Shown here: positions 18,982 through 27,251 of the stretch, one piece after another
Position numbering within the stretch: the stretch's first letter is position 1
Layout of the letters: each line of letters begins with the position of its first letter
Source of the DNA: Pseudomonas sp. S31
GTDB lineage: Bacteria > Pseudomonadota > Gammaproteobacteria > Pseudomonadales > Pseudomonadaceae
Direction of reading: 5' to 3'
NCBI RefSeq assembly: GCF_016648105.1
Contig: NZ_JACVVE010000004.1
Span: forward strand, 124,001-188,000
DNA: 64,000 nt
Program-made: the position numbers and the translations under genes
Notes under the pieces: generated by a model
Database searches by the model: none
What the model was told of the DNA's origin: nothing
What the model saw: only the letters and a program-made list of their open reading frames with translations

Positions 18982-20139
18982 TCAACGCTTGCGGTCGTCG
19001 AGCCCCAGCTTGCGACCGATGATTTCCTTCATGATCTCGCTGGTACCGGCAAAGATCCGCGTGATCCGCGCATCGCGGTACATCCGGCAGATCCGATATT
19101 CCTCCATGTAACCCGCCCCACCGAACAGCTGCAGGCACTCGTCGATCACCTTGCCTTCCAGCTCCGAAGTCAGCAGCTTGATCTGCGCCGCCACCTCCCC
19201 GCTCAGCTCGCGCTTGTTGTGCAGCAGCACGCACTGGTCGAGGAAGGTCTGCACGGCATCGAGCTGCGAACGCAGCTCGGCCATCTTGAAGCGCGAGTTC
19301 TGGAAACTGCCGACGCTGCTACCGAAAGCCGTGCGTTCCTGGATGTACTCCAGGGTCAGGTCGAACGCGGTCTGTGCGCTGGCCAGCGACAGCACGGAGC
19401 CGGTCAGGCGCTCTTCGGCCAAGCCCTGCATCATGTAGCTGAAGCCCTTGGTCGGGTCGCCCAGTACGTTGGCCTTGGGCACCTTCACATCCTGGAAGAA
19501 CAACTCGGCGGTGTCCTGGGCATCCAGGCCCATCTTGTGCAACTTTTGCCCGCGGCTGAAGCCCGGCATGCCCTCTTCGACCAGGAACAGGCCAATGCCG
19601 TAGCGAGCATCTGGTACCGTGCGCGCAGCCACCAACACCACGTCGGCGATCAGGCCATTGGAGATGTAGGTCTTCGAACCGTTGAGTAGCCAGTGGTCAC
19701 CCTTGTCCTCAGCACGCATCTTCATGCCGCCCAGGTCCGAACCCGCACCCGGTTCGGTCATCGCCACCGCGAGGATGGTTTCGCCGCTGATGCAACCTGG
19801 CAGAAAACGCGCCTTCTGCTCGGCGCTGCCGAAGTGGCCGATGTAGGGCGCCACCAGCCGCGAATGCAGTTGCATGTAGAAGCCGACTTCGCCGTAGCGA
19901 ACGTTTTCCTCGTAGAGGATCTGGTCGTAACGGAAGTCATCAATGGCCAGGCCACCGTATTCTTCGGGCGCCCACATCAACAGGTAGCCCTGTGCGCCAA
20001 GATCGCGCCAGGCCTGGCGGTCGACCCGCCCGGCCTCGCGCCAGCCCTGGGCACGCGGGGCGATTTCGCCCAGGACGTAGCGACGCACGCTGTCCCGGAA
20101 CTGTTCATGCTCGGCGTCGAAAATCACCCGCGGCATCAT
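18982..20139 (-). CDS. acyl-CoA dehydrogenase (first)
   Basis: FAD-dependent alpha,beta-dehydrogenation of an acyl-CoA, 385 aa. Blocks: MTEPGAGSDLGGMKMRAE (FAD/substrate loop), GSKTYISNG, GLAEERLTGSVLSLASAQ, and LQLFGGAGYMEEYRICRMYRDARITRIFAGTSEIMKEII at the C terminus. The catalytic base is presumably the glutamate near GGAGYMEEY/AGTSEI. Several ATGs cluster at the start; 20139 gives AGGAG a 9-nt spacing, whereas 20148 would overlap it. Last gene of a seven-gene minus-strand operon, 37 nt after the ferredoxin. Confidence 0.93.
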   Translation of the reverse strand: MMPRVIFDAEHEQFRDSVRRYVLGEIAPRAQGWREAGRVDRQAWRDLGAQGYLLMWAPEEYGGLAIDDFRYDQILYEENVRYGEVGFYMQLHSRLVAPYIGHFGSAEQKARFLPGCISGETILAVAMTEPGAGSDLGGMKMRAEDKGDHWLLNGSKTYISNGLIADVVLVAARTVPDARYGIGLFLVEEGMPGFSRGQKLHKMGLDAQDTAELFFQDVKVPKANVLGDPTKGFSYMMQGLAEERLTGSVLSLASAQTAFDLTLEYIQERTAFGSSVGSFQNSRFKMAELRSQLDAVQTFLDQCVLLHNKRELSGEVAAQIKLLTSELEGKVIDECLQLFGGAGYMEEYRICRMYRDARITRIFAGTSEIMKEIIGRKLGLDDRKR

Positions 20140-20176
20140 GCTGATCATCTCCTGGTTCTTGTCGTTGTAAGGCTGC

Positions 20177-20497
20177 TCAGTACTGCGAAGCCGGCATGTG
20201 CACCACCATGCCGTCCATCTCGGCGCTCACCACCACCTGGCACCCCAGGCGGCTGGTGGCTTGCGGTTCGGCGACGCAATCGAGCATCTCGCGCTCGATA
20301 CGGCTCGGCGCCTCGAGCCGTGCGTAGTCCTGGTCGCTCAGGTAGCAATGGCAGGTCGCGCAGCTGCACGAGCCACCACACTCCCCAAGGATCCCATCGA
20401 TGCCGTTGGCCAGGGCCACCTGCATCAGGTTGCTGCCGGTGGCGGCCTCCACTTCATGGGTGGCGCCGTCGTGGGCGACGAAAGTAATCAGCGGCAT
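20177..20497 (-). CDS. [2Fe-2S] ferredoxin, putidaredoxin/adrenodoxin type
   Basis: Electron carrier, 106 aa. Cluster ligands are C40, C46, C49 and C86 in GECGGSCSCATC and RLGCQ, the spacing of plant/vertebrate-type ferredoxins used by P450s and some Rieske oxygenases. Begins MPLITFVAHDGATHEVEA at ATG 20497 with GAGGGGCCCTGT upstream. Placed 10 nt after the reductase gene. No P450 gene is present, so the Rieske oxygenases are the likely acceptors. Confidence 0.94.
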   Translation of the reverse strand: MPLITFVAHDGATHEVEAATGSNLMQVALANGIDGILGECGGSCSCATCHCYLSDQDYARLEAPSRIEREMLDCVAEPQATSRLGCQVVVSAEMDGMVVHMPASQY

Positions 20498-20507
20498 ACA
20501 GGGCCCC

Positions 20508-21734
20508 TCAAAGAAAACAGGCTTGGAAATCGACCGATTCATCGGCCAACAGGCGCGGATCGGCCGTGCGGCCTTCGGCCAGGAATCGCTTGCTGAAGGT
20601 GAACTCTTTCGGCCGGTTCACCGCATCCACCGCCAGCAGCCGCTCGCCACGGAAGTAGAAGGCCGAGAAGCTGCGGCCCTGGCGGTGATCGCCACGGATC
20701 ACCACCTGGTCGTAGCCCGCCGAGAGCCCGGCGATCTGCAGCTTGAGGTCGTACTGGTCCGACCAGAACCACGGCAAGGCCCGGTAGCTGGCCGGCTTGC
20801 CACAGATCGACTGGGCGGCGACGCGGGCCTGGTCGGTGGCGTTCTGCACCGACTCCAGGCGCATCCAGGCGTCATAGATCGGGTTGTGATGGCGGGTGCA
20901 ATCACCCACCGCGTATACATCCGGGCACTGGGTGCGGGCCTGCTCGTCGACGACGATACCGTGCTCGCAGTCCAGGCCCAGTTGCCGCGCCAACGCCACG
21001 TTCGGCAGCACGCCGATGCCGACCACCACCAGGTCGGCAACCAGGCGACGACCGTCGGCCAGCAGCACGGCTTCGACCTGACCGTCGCCTTCGATGCATT
21101 CGAGCGCAGCGTCGAGCACGATCTCGACACCTTCTTCCTGGTGCACTCGACTGTAGAATTCCGATACCTGCTCGGCAGTGACCCGCTGCAAGACCCGCGA
21201 CTGCGCCTCCAGCACGGTCACCTGCATGCCTTGCTTGCGCAGCGAAGCAGCGGTCTCCAGGCCGATGTACCCAGCGCCGACCACCACCGCGTGGCCACCG
21301 GCCCTGATGAACCGGCGCAGATTCAACACATCGTCGCGAACGCGCAGGTAGCAGACGCCGTCGAGTTCCGCGCCGGGCAGCGCCAGCCGGCGCACATCGG
21401 CACCGGTGGCAAGGATCAGCTGCGTGTAGCCCAGGCGCGTGCCGTCATCGCACAGCAAGCTGCGATTGTGCGCGTCCACTGCGCTGACGCGCGTGCCCAA
21501 GCGTACGTCGATGTGCTGCTTGGCGTAGAACTCGGCCGGGCGGATCAGCAGTTCGTCATCGCCCTTGCCGTCGCAGAGGTAGGCCTTGGACAACGGTGGC
21601 CGGTGATACGGCAACAGGCTGTCGGCCGAGACCAGCGTGATGGCTCCGGCAAAGCCTTCCTGGCGCAGGCTCGCGGCAGCCTGGGCCCCGGCGTGGCTGC
21701 CGCCGACGATGACGCAATGGGATGGGTTGGACAT
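20508..21734 (-). CDS. NAD(P)H-dependent FAD ferredoxin reductase
   Basis: Two-dinucleotide-binding-domain flavoprotein, 408 aa, like putidaredoxin or rubredoxin reductase. First GxGxxG-like motif is CVIVGGSHAGAQAAASLR, the second is AVVVGAGYIGLETAASLRKQG, and the FAD motif near the C terminus is VYAVGDCTRHHN. The reductase C-terminal domain follows (DQYDLKLQIAGLS). ATG 21734 follows AGGAGGCTTGAAC; an in-frame start 36 nt upstream has no such site. With the adjacent ferredoxin it forms a complete electron chain. Confidence 0.94.
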   Translation of the reverse strand: MSNPSHCVIVGGSHAGAQAAASLRQEGFAGAITLVSADSLLPYHRPPLSKAYLCDGKGDDELLIRPAEFYAKQHIDVRLGTRVSAVDAHNRSLLCDDGTRLGYTQLILATGADVRRLALPGAELDGVCYLRVRDDVLNLRRFIRAGGHAVVVGAGYIGLETAASLRKQGMQVTVLEAQSRVLQRVTAEQVSEFYSRVHQEEGVEIVLDAALECIEGDGQVEAVLLADGRRLVADLVVVGIGVLPNVALARQLGLDCEHGIVVDEQARTQCPDVYAVGDCTRHHNPIYDAWMRLESVQNATDQARVAAQSICGKPASYRALPWFWSDQYDLKLQIAGLSAGYDQVVIRGDHRQGRSFSAFYFRGERLLAVDAVNRPKEFTFSKRFLAEGRTADPRLLADESVDFQACFL

Positions 21735-21759
21735 GTTCAAGCCTCCTGGTGCCAGCACG

Positions 21760-22926
21760 TCAAAGGTCATCGCGGCCGAACAGCGCCGAACTCACGGTCG
21801 GCGCCCCGGGGCCACCGGCCATCAGGCAGATCTTCGCGTCGGGCACCGGGTTGGCCGACTCGCCGCGCAACACCCGCACCGATTCGATGGCCATGCCGAT
21901 GCCGTGCACGAAGCCGTGGGCGAAATTGCCGCCGGCGGTGTTCACCGGCAGCCGGCCGCTGGGTGCGATCAGGTTGTCGTAGCGGATGACCTCGGCGACG
22001 TTCTCGTAGCTGCAGAAGCCGTGGTCGATCAGCGAGGCGACGCCCTGAGCGCTGAAGTTTTCGTACAGCTGCACCACGTCGACGTCGGCTGGGGTGACGT
22101 CGGTCTGCTGCCACAGGCGTTGGGCGATAGGGCGCATGCCCGCCGAGGCGTAATCCAGGTCGTTTTCACACAGGTCGCCCCAGCCCTTGGCCGTGCCGTT
22201 GGCAACGCCAAGCAGGCGCACCGGCGCCTTGCGCAGGTCGCGCGCGCGCTCGCTGGACACCAGCAGCAAGGCACCGGCGCCGTCGTTCTCCCGCGAGCAA
22301 TCGAACAGGCGGAAGGGCTCGGCGATCCAACGCCCTTCGCGGTAGGCTTGCAGGTCCAGCGGCTGGCCGTAGGCGGTAGCCTCGGGGTTGCGCGAGCCGT
22401 GGTAGTACGAGGCTCGCACCAATTCCTCGGCCACCGACTTCGGTACCTGGTGGTGTTCGTACAGACGCTGTGCGCGCAGGGCGCAGATCTGCGCTGGCGA
22501 AACCAGGCCGGCGCCCACCAGGTGGTCGTTCAAGTGGTGGCGCATCACCGCCGCCGACATGCGCCCGCTGTTGTTCTGCACCAGGGCGCGGAACACCACC
22601 ACGGCGCTGGCCTGGCCGGTGGCGATGGCCGAGGCGGCCAGGCCGAAGGCGCCGGCGATGCCACCGCCGCCGCCGCCCCACATCTGCGCATTGAGGCGCA
22701 GCTCGCGGGTGCCGAGGTCCGACATCAGCCGCACCGGCTCGTTCTTGTCGTCGCCATAGGAGACGAAGCCATCGATCAGCGCCGGATCGAACCCGGCGTC
22801 GGCGCAAGCGTCGACGATGGCATGCACCAATACGCCCTGCTCCGGCAGCGGCGCCTGGCCGCGCTTGTATTGACGCAGGCCGATACCGGCCACCGAGACC
22901 GCGCCCTTGAGGTCGAAACTGCCCAT
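21760..22926 (-). CDS. thiolase-like protein, SCP-x/Ltp2 group, probable retro-aldolase partner
   Basis: Thiolase-superfamily protein of 388 aa. The region where thiolases hold the nucleophilic cysteine reads QMWGGGGGGIAG (about 81-92) with no cysteine, and the GHP block is replaced by NTAGGNFAHGFVHGIG (329-344). Ltp2/SAL-type proteins, known from steroid side-chain degradation, are thiolase-like aldolases that use tyrosines and need a DUF35 partner. A tyrosine (Y288, QLYENFSAQ) lies in a comparable block. The DUF35 gene ends 1 nt before this start, supporting a two-subunit complex. A C-C lyase role is inference. Confidence 0.85.
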   Translation of the reverse strand: MGSFDLKGAVSVAGIGLRQYKRGQAPLPEQGVLVHAIVDACADAGFDPALIDGFVSYGDDKNEPVRLMSDLGTRELRLNAQMWGGGGGGIAGAFGLAASAIATGQASAVVVFRALVQNNSGRMSAAVMRHHLNDHLVGAGLVSPAQICALRAQRLYEHHQVPKSVAEELVRASYYHGSRNPEATAYGQPLDLQAYREGRWIAEPFRLFDCSRENDGAGALLLVSSERARDLRKAPVRLLGVANGTAKGWGDLCENDLDYASAGMRPIAQRLWQQTDVTPADVDVVQLYENFSAQGVASLIDHGFCSYENVAEVIRYDNLIAPSGRLPVNTAGGNFAHGFVHGIGMAIESVRVLRGESANPVPDAKICLMAGGPGAPTVSSALFGRDDL

Positions 22927-22927
22927 G

Positions 22928-23353
22928 TCAGCGGCCCTCCTGCACGGTGGCACTGCTGCCATCGACGCACCAGCGCAGCGACAGCAGCGGCTCACCTTCG
23001 AACTGGTCGGCGTGCACCCGGGCACTGACCGGAAGGCCGATCGCTGGCTGACCCGCGTTACCCTCCAGGGTGCCGAGCAGACGCTTGCCGCCGGCGCCGT
23101 CGAGTTCGACCACCACGCTGATGTAGGGCACCGGCAGGTCGCGTGGGCCGCCGAAATCGTGCCAGGAGCGGGTCCAGCTGTAGATCCGGCCCTGTGGGGC
23201 CACGGCGTGCCAGCTGTGCTCCCAGCCGCCGCATTCGCCACAGCGCCACACCGCAGGCCAGTTCCACTGCCCGCAGCCATCGCAACGCTGCATCTTCAAG
23301 TTTCCCTGGGCCAGCGCGGCCCAGTATTCGCCATCGGCGCCTATGCCTTTCAT
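22928..23353 (-). CDS. DUF35 / OB-fold zinc-ribbon acyl-CoA-associated protein
   Basis: Small protein, 141 aa. The N-terminal rubredoxin-like zinc ribbon has C24, C27, C38 and C41 (CDGCGQ...CGECGG), followed by an OB-fold domain (GRIYSWTRSWHDFGGPRDLPVPYISVVVELD). ATG 23353 follows CAGGAGTCTCACG; a longer open frame upstream is not protein-like. Such proteins partner thiolase-like enzymes and are thought to bind acyl-CoA or gate the active site. It is immediately followed by the thiolase-like gene, so the two are probably translated together. Confidence 0.9.
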   Translation of the reverse strand: MKGIGADGEYWAALAQGNLKMQRCDGCGQWNWPAVWRCGECGGWEHSWHAVAPQGRIYSWTRSWHDFGGPRDLPVPYISVVVELDGAGGKRLLGTLEGNAGQPAIGLPVSARVHADQFEGEPLLSLRWCVDGSSATVQEGR

Positions 23354-23411
23354 CGTGAGACTCCTGTTTTCCGTTCTGGCGCTTGGCCGTTTCTTGTTCT
23401 TCGGAAGTGGC

Positions 23412-24638
23412 TCAAAGACCCAACACGGTCTTGGCCAGGATGTTGCGTTGGATCTCGTTGGCACCGGCGTAGATGGTGCCGGCGCGCTCGTTGAAGTAAC
23501 GCAGCGGCGCCAGTGCGGCCAGCCGCTCACCGGCGAAACCGGTCTCCCCGTGCTCGCGCAGCACCGGGCCGCCGGGGCAGCCGGCCTGGGGCTGGAAAGC
23601 CGCGCCGTAATGCCCGGCGGCCTCCAGGCCCAGCTCGGTCACGGCCTGCTGCAGTTCGGTGCCGAGGATCTTCATCACCGAGGCGGCCGCGCCGGGCGAA
23701 CCGCCGCGTGACAAGGTCGACAAGGTTTCCAGCTCGTACAGCTCCAGGGCGTTGACCTGGCACTCGACCTCGGCCAGGCGCGCGGCGAACAGTGGGTCGT
23801 CGGCCAGGCAGCCGCCACGGTCGGCCGGCGCAGTGCCTGCGAAGGCCCGCAGCTCGGCCAGGCGCACCTGCATCTGCGGCGCGTAGGCCGCGCCACCGCG
23901 CTCGAATTCCAGCAGGTACTTGGCGACCGTCCAACCTTCGCCGATGCGCCCGATCACGTTGCCCTTGGGCACCCGTACATCGCTGAAATGGATTTCGTTC
24001 TGGATGTGCTCGCCAGTCAGCGACACGATCGGGCGCACTTGCACGCCTGGGCTGTGCATGTCGATCAGGAGGAAGGTGATGCCCTTCTGCGGTTTGTCTT
24101 CACGGGCACTGCGCACCAGACAGAACACCCAGTTGGCGACATGGGCATGGGTACTCCAGAGCTTGGTGCCGTTGCACAGCAGCATGTCGCCCTGCTCCAC
24201 CGCCGACATGCTCAAGGCCGCCAGGTCCGAGCCGGCCTCGGCCTCGGAGTAGCCCTGGCACCAGAAGTGCTCGCCACTGAGCATGCGCGGCAGGAAGAAA
24301 GCCTTCTGTTGCTCGGTACCAAAGGCGATCAGCGCCGGCGCGCACATCTGGATGCCCATCGGCGACACCGGCGGCGCGCCAGCGTAGGCTTTCTCCTGGG
24401 CGAAGATGTAGTGCTGCGCCACGCTCCAGTCGCAACCGCCATGCGCCACCGGCCATGAAGGTGCCAGCCAGCCCTGCTCGAGCAGCTTGCGCTGCCAGCG
24501 CAGGCAGCGTTGGTGCTCGCCGTAGACACTGGTCAGCCACTGCCCCGCCTCGCGCAGCTCGTCGCTCAGCGCGTGGGCGAAGAAGGCCTTCACCTCCTCG
24601 CGAAAGGCGTTTTCCTGCTCGCTCCATTGAATGTTCAT
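23412..24638 (-). CDS. acyl-CoA dehydrogenase (second)
   Basis: Acyl-CoA dehydrogenase, 408 aa. Visible blocks: GYSEAEAGSDLAALSMSAV (substrate/FAD loop), NGTKLWSTHAHVANWVFCLVR, VPKGNVIGRIGEGWTVAKYLL and the C-terminal YFNERAGTIYAGANEIQRNILAKTVLGL. It differs clearly from the copy at 19-20.1 kb and resembles the side-chain type acting on bulky acyl-CoAs, which in actinobacteria work as heteromers. No second partner gene is adjacent, so a homomer is possible. It lies 12 nt after the fusion gene in the same operon. Confidence 0.92.
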   Translation of the reverse strand: MNIQWSEQENAFREEVKAFFAHALSDELREAGQWLTSVYGEHQRCLRWQRKLLEQGWLAPSWPVAHGGCDWSVAQHYIFAQEKAYAGAPPVSPMGIQMCAPALIAFGTEQQKAFFLPRMLSGEHFWCQGYSEAEAGSDLAALSMSAVEQGDMLLCNGTKLWSTHAHVANWVFCLVRSAREDKPQKGITFLLIDMHSPGVQVRPIVSLTGEHIQNEIHFSDVRVPKGNVIGRIGEGWTVAKYLLEFERGGAAYAPQMQVRLAELRAFAGTAPADRGGCLADDPLFAARLAEVECQVNALELYELETLSTLSRGGSPGAAASVMKILGTELQQAVTELGLEAAGHYGAAFQPQAGCPGGPVLREHGETGFAGERLAALAPLRYFNERAGTIYAGANEIQRNILAKTVLGL

Positions 24639-24650
24639 CGCCAGCCCCTC

Positions 24651-26972
24651 TCAGTTCGATGTCCAGCGCGGCGCGCGCTTTTCGGCAAAGGCGCGCGGCC
24701 CTTCCAGTACGTCCGGCGAGCGGAACAGGGCGCGGGTCGCCGGGTTACGGCCCATGGCCTGGTAGGCCTGTTCCAGCGAGGCGGCGCCCTGGCCCAGGCG
24801 CACGGCCTCCTTCGAGGCGCGAATGGACATCGGGCTGCAGGCGACGATCTGCTCGGCCCAGGCGAAGGCGGCCGGCAGCAGCGCCGCGGGCTCCACCACC
24901 TGATTGACCAGGCCAAGCTCCAGCGCCTCGTCGGCCTTCACGGTACGGCCGGTGAGGATCATGCCCATGGCCTGCTTCAGGCCGACTTGCTGCGGCAGGC
25001 GCAGCAGCCCGCCGGCCAGGGCAGCGAGGCCGACCTTGGGTTCGGGCAAGGCAAAGGTGGCGGTGCTGGAGGCGACGATCAGGTCGCAGGCCAGGGCGAT
25101 CTCGAAACCACCGCCCAGGGCCACGCCGTTGACTGCGGCGATCACTGGCTTGTTCAGGTCGAAGCGTGCGGTCAGCCCGGCGAAACCGGTGACCGGCACC
25201 TCGACCTGTTCGCCACGGGCCATGACGCCGGCGGTGTACTTCAGGTCGTTGCCAGCAGAGAAGGCGCGCTCCCCTGCCCCGGTAATGATCGCCACCCACT
25301 GCTGCGGATCGCGGGCGAAGTCGTCGAAGATCTGCGCCAGCTCGGCGTTGGCGTCACGGTGCAGGGCATTCATCTGCTCGGGGCGGTCGATGGTGACCAG
25401 GGTGACATGACCGTGACGCTCGACACGGGCGAAGCGGTATTGGGCCGGTTGCGGCTGTTCGCTCAGGCGCCAGCAAGGCTTGCCGAAGACATCGATGTGC
25501 ACGAAGCCTTCTTGCCCGATCGCATTGCGCTCCAGCGACAACAACAGGGCCATGGCCTGCTGGTCTTCCGGCAGTACCCGTGCCAGGGTGCGTGCACCCT
25601 CGGGCGTGCGCAACACCAGCACGCCCTGGCTGGGCTGGCCGTCACGACCGTGCAGCACGGTGTAGGTCTCGATCCGTGCCGGTCCTTGGTAGGTATCGAG
25701 CACCGGCGGCACCGGCGCTTGCCGGGCGTCGACCTGGGCTTGCAGGGACGCGCTGGGCGAAAGCGCCTGCGCCGGTGCCTGGCGCCCCAGCACCAGGCTC
25801 TGGTGCTTGGTCACGAAACCGCCCTGGCCATACAGCAGGCCACGCCCCTCGGGCAGTTCGCGCAGCGCCCGCACCATGCTGCAGGCCGCGTGCCCCATGT
25901 AGTTGTTCAGTGGCCCGCCGAAGAAGCTGAGCCCGCCACACACCGTGGGCTGCAGCGGGCCGTCGGGTGCCAGGCCAAGGTTGGCCAGGGCCATTTTCGG
26001 TACTACCGGAAAGCAGCTGTACAGTTCGATATGGTCGAACGCCTCGGCGCCGCCGACCAAGCCGACCGCGGCATCGAGCACGGCTTGTTGGGCGAGGCTG
26101 CCGGCATGGTCGGCGCGGTCGAGAAAGTCATCTGGCTCGCTGGCATTGGCGCCGCCCCAGATGTAGATCAGATGCTCCGGCGCCACGCCAAGCTCAAGGG
26201 CGCGCTCCAGGCTGGTGACGAGGATGGCGCTGGCCTGGTTGACGTTGGGGTTGGCCACCATCCACTTGGTATAGGGCCAGCAGATCGGGCGGTTGTCCGC
26301 GCTTGGTGTGGCGATCGCCGTAGCATCGGGCGCATCGCGCAACCAGGCGTTGGGATTGCTCGCCGCCACCTGTGCGTAACGGGCCCACAACCGTGCCGAG
26401 TCCTCACGCCCTTGCGCCGGGCTGACGCCTTCGCGCGCCTGCCAGGCCATTTCGTACAGCGGGTACATCTGCGCCGGTTCGCGAATGCCCAAGGCGCGTG
26501 CCAGCGGACGGGTGGCGATGGCATCGTTGGCGAAACGGCAGGCGCTGGCCTTGTCGGCCATGGGCGTCCAGTCCAGGCGCAGGCCCTGCTTGCGTGCCTT
26601 GCCCAGCGAACTCATGGCTTCGCCGCCGACGATCAGGGTGGTCTGTGCCTGGCCCGAAGCGATGCGCAGCGCCGCTTCGTGCAGCAGGCGCACCGGGGTC
26701 TCGCCGCCCATCGAGGCATTCGAGCGTCGGGCCGGGGTCAGCGCCAGGCGCTCGCAGAGGCTTGCTGCCGGGTCCTGATAGCGCCAACTGACGAAGCCCA
26801 CCACCTCCAGGGCATCGACCTGGGCCAGCAGCTCGACGCCACTGTCGCGCTCGGCAGCACGTGCCGCCCTTTCCATCAGCGCCAAGGGCTCCAGGGCATG
26901 TTCCAGCGCTGACGGGCGGTCGACATGTTCACCGACACCGATGATCACCGGGGTGGTAGCAGGATTGAGCAT
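24651..26972 (-). CDS. thiolase-like (TLP1 type) / enoyl-CoA hydratase fusion protein
   Basis: Two-domain protein of 773 aa. Residues 1 to about 505 are a thiolase-like protein with an added C-terminal beta domain (about 430-500, IETYTVLHGRDGQPSQGVLVL). Its nucleophile region reads NASMGGETPVRLLHEAA without cysteine, while CGGLSFFGGPLNNYMGHA keeps H361. Residues about 512-773 are a crotonase with oxyanion-hole block FSAGNDLKY and both catalytic glutamates, E624 (GGGFEIALACD) and E644 (FALPEPKVG). ATG 26972 follows GAGGAAGTGCAG. First gene of the operon to 18982. The hydratase half should be active; the thiolase half may be an aldolase or CoA-binding module. Confidence 0.9.
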   Translation of the reverse strand: MLNPATTPVIIGVGEHVDRPSALEHALEPLALMERAARAAERDSGVELLAQVDALEVVGFVSWRYQDPAASLCERLALTPARRSNASMGGETPVRLLHEAALRIASGQAQTTLIVGGEAMSSLGKARKQGLRLDWTPMADKASACRFANDAIATRPLARALGIREPAQMYPLYEMAWQAREGVSPAQGREDSARLWARYAQVAASNPNAWLRDAPDATAIATPSADNRPICWPYTKWMVANPNVNQASAILVTSLERALELGVAPEHLIYIWGGANASEPDDFLDRADHAGSLAQQAVLDAAVGLVGGAEAFDHIELYSCFPVVPKMALANLGLAPDGPLQPTVCGGLSFFGGPLNNYMGHAACSMVRALRELPEGRGLLYGQGGFVTKHQSLVLGRQAPAQALSPSASLQAQVDARQAPVPPVLDTYQGPARIETYTVLHGRDGQPSQGVLVLRTPEGARTLARVLPEDQQAMALLLSLERNAIGQEGFVHIDVFGKPCWRLSEQPQPAQYRFARVERHGHVTLVTIDRPEQMNALHRDANAELAQIFDDFARDPQQWVAIITGAGERAFSAGNDLKYTAGVMARGEQVEVPVTGFAGLTARFDLNKPVIAAVNGVALGGGFEIALACDLIVASSTATFALPEPKVGLAALAGGLLRLPQQVGLKQAMGMILTGRTVKADEALELGLVNQVVEPAALLPAAFAWAEQIVACSPMSIRASKEAVRLGQGAASLEQAYQAMGRNPATRALFRSPDVLEGPRAFAEKRAPRWTSN

Positions 26973-27059
26973 CTGCACTTCCTCAAGGCTACGGGCTGGG
27001 GCCCTTGTTGTTGTTCTGTGCCGGGCGCGCCGGCAAGGGCACGTCAACGGAATGGGATT

Positions 27060-27078
27060 AATCTAACAACAATAGATT
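27060..27078 (-). promoter_or_regulatory. operator-like element 3, upstream of the fusion-led operon
   Basis: AATCTA (27060-27065) and TAGATT (27073-27078) form a perfect 6-bp inverted repeat with a 7-nt spacer. The overlapping sequence ATCTAACAACAATAGATTTA aligns with the elements at 9259, 14963 and 27158. It lies 88 nt upstream of the fusion gene start in the divergent 26973-27251 region. Confidence 0.65.
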
Positions 27079-27157
27079 TAACTTGAAAAGCCCCTTGCAC
27101 GCACCCGCTCATCAGCTAATTCAAATAGGCGAAAACGACGATTGACGAAGTTTTTTT

Positions 27158-27176
27158 ATCTAACTACCGTAGGTTA
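27158..27176 (+). promoter_or_regulatory. operator-like element 4, upstream of aldehyde dehydrogenase
   Basis: Sequence ATCTAACTACCGTAGGTTA has TAAC (27161-27164) and GTTA (27173-27176) as arms and CTAC-C-GTAG as core palindrome. It lies 75 nt before the ATG at 27252. A possible -35 hexamer TTGACG occurs at 27143-27148, which would place this element over the -10 region; that promoter assignment is weak. Confidence 0.65.
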
Positions 27177-27251
27177 TTCGACGTGATTCCCCTGCCTGCC
27201 GGGTCCGACGACCACGGCGGCCACACAACAACAAGAGCCCAAGGAGTCCCC

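Noticed and set aside
24510..26912. 800-codon plus-strand open frame
   Set aside because: Shadow of the thiolase-like/crotonase fusion gene; no recognisable domain and composition biased to Q, G, R and H as expected for antisense translation.
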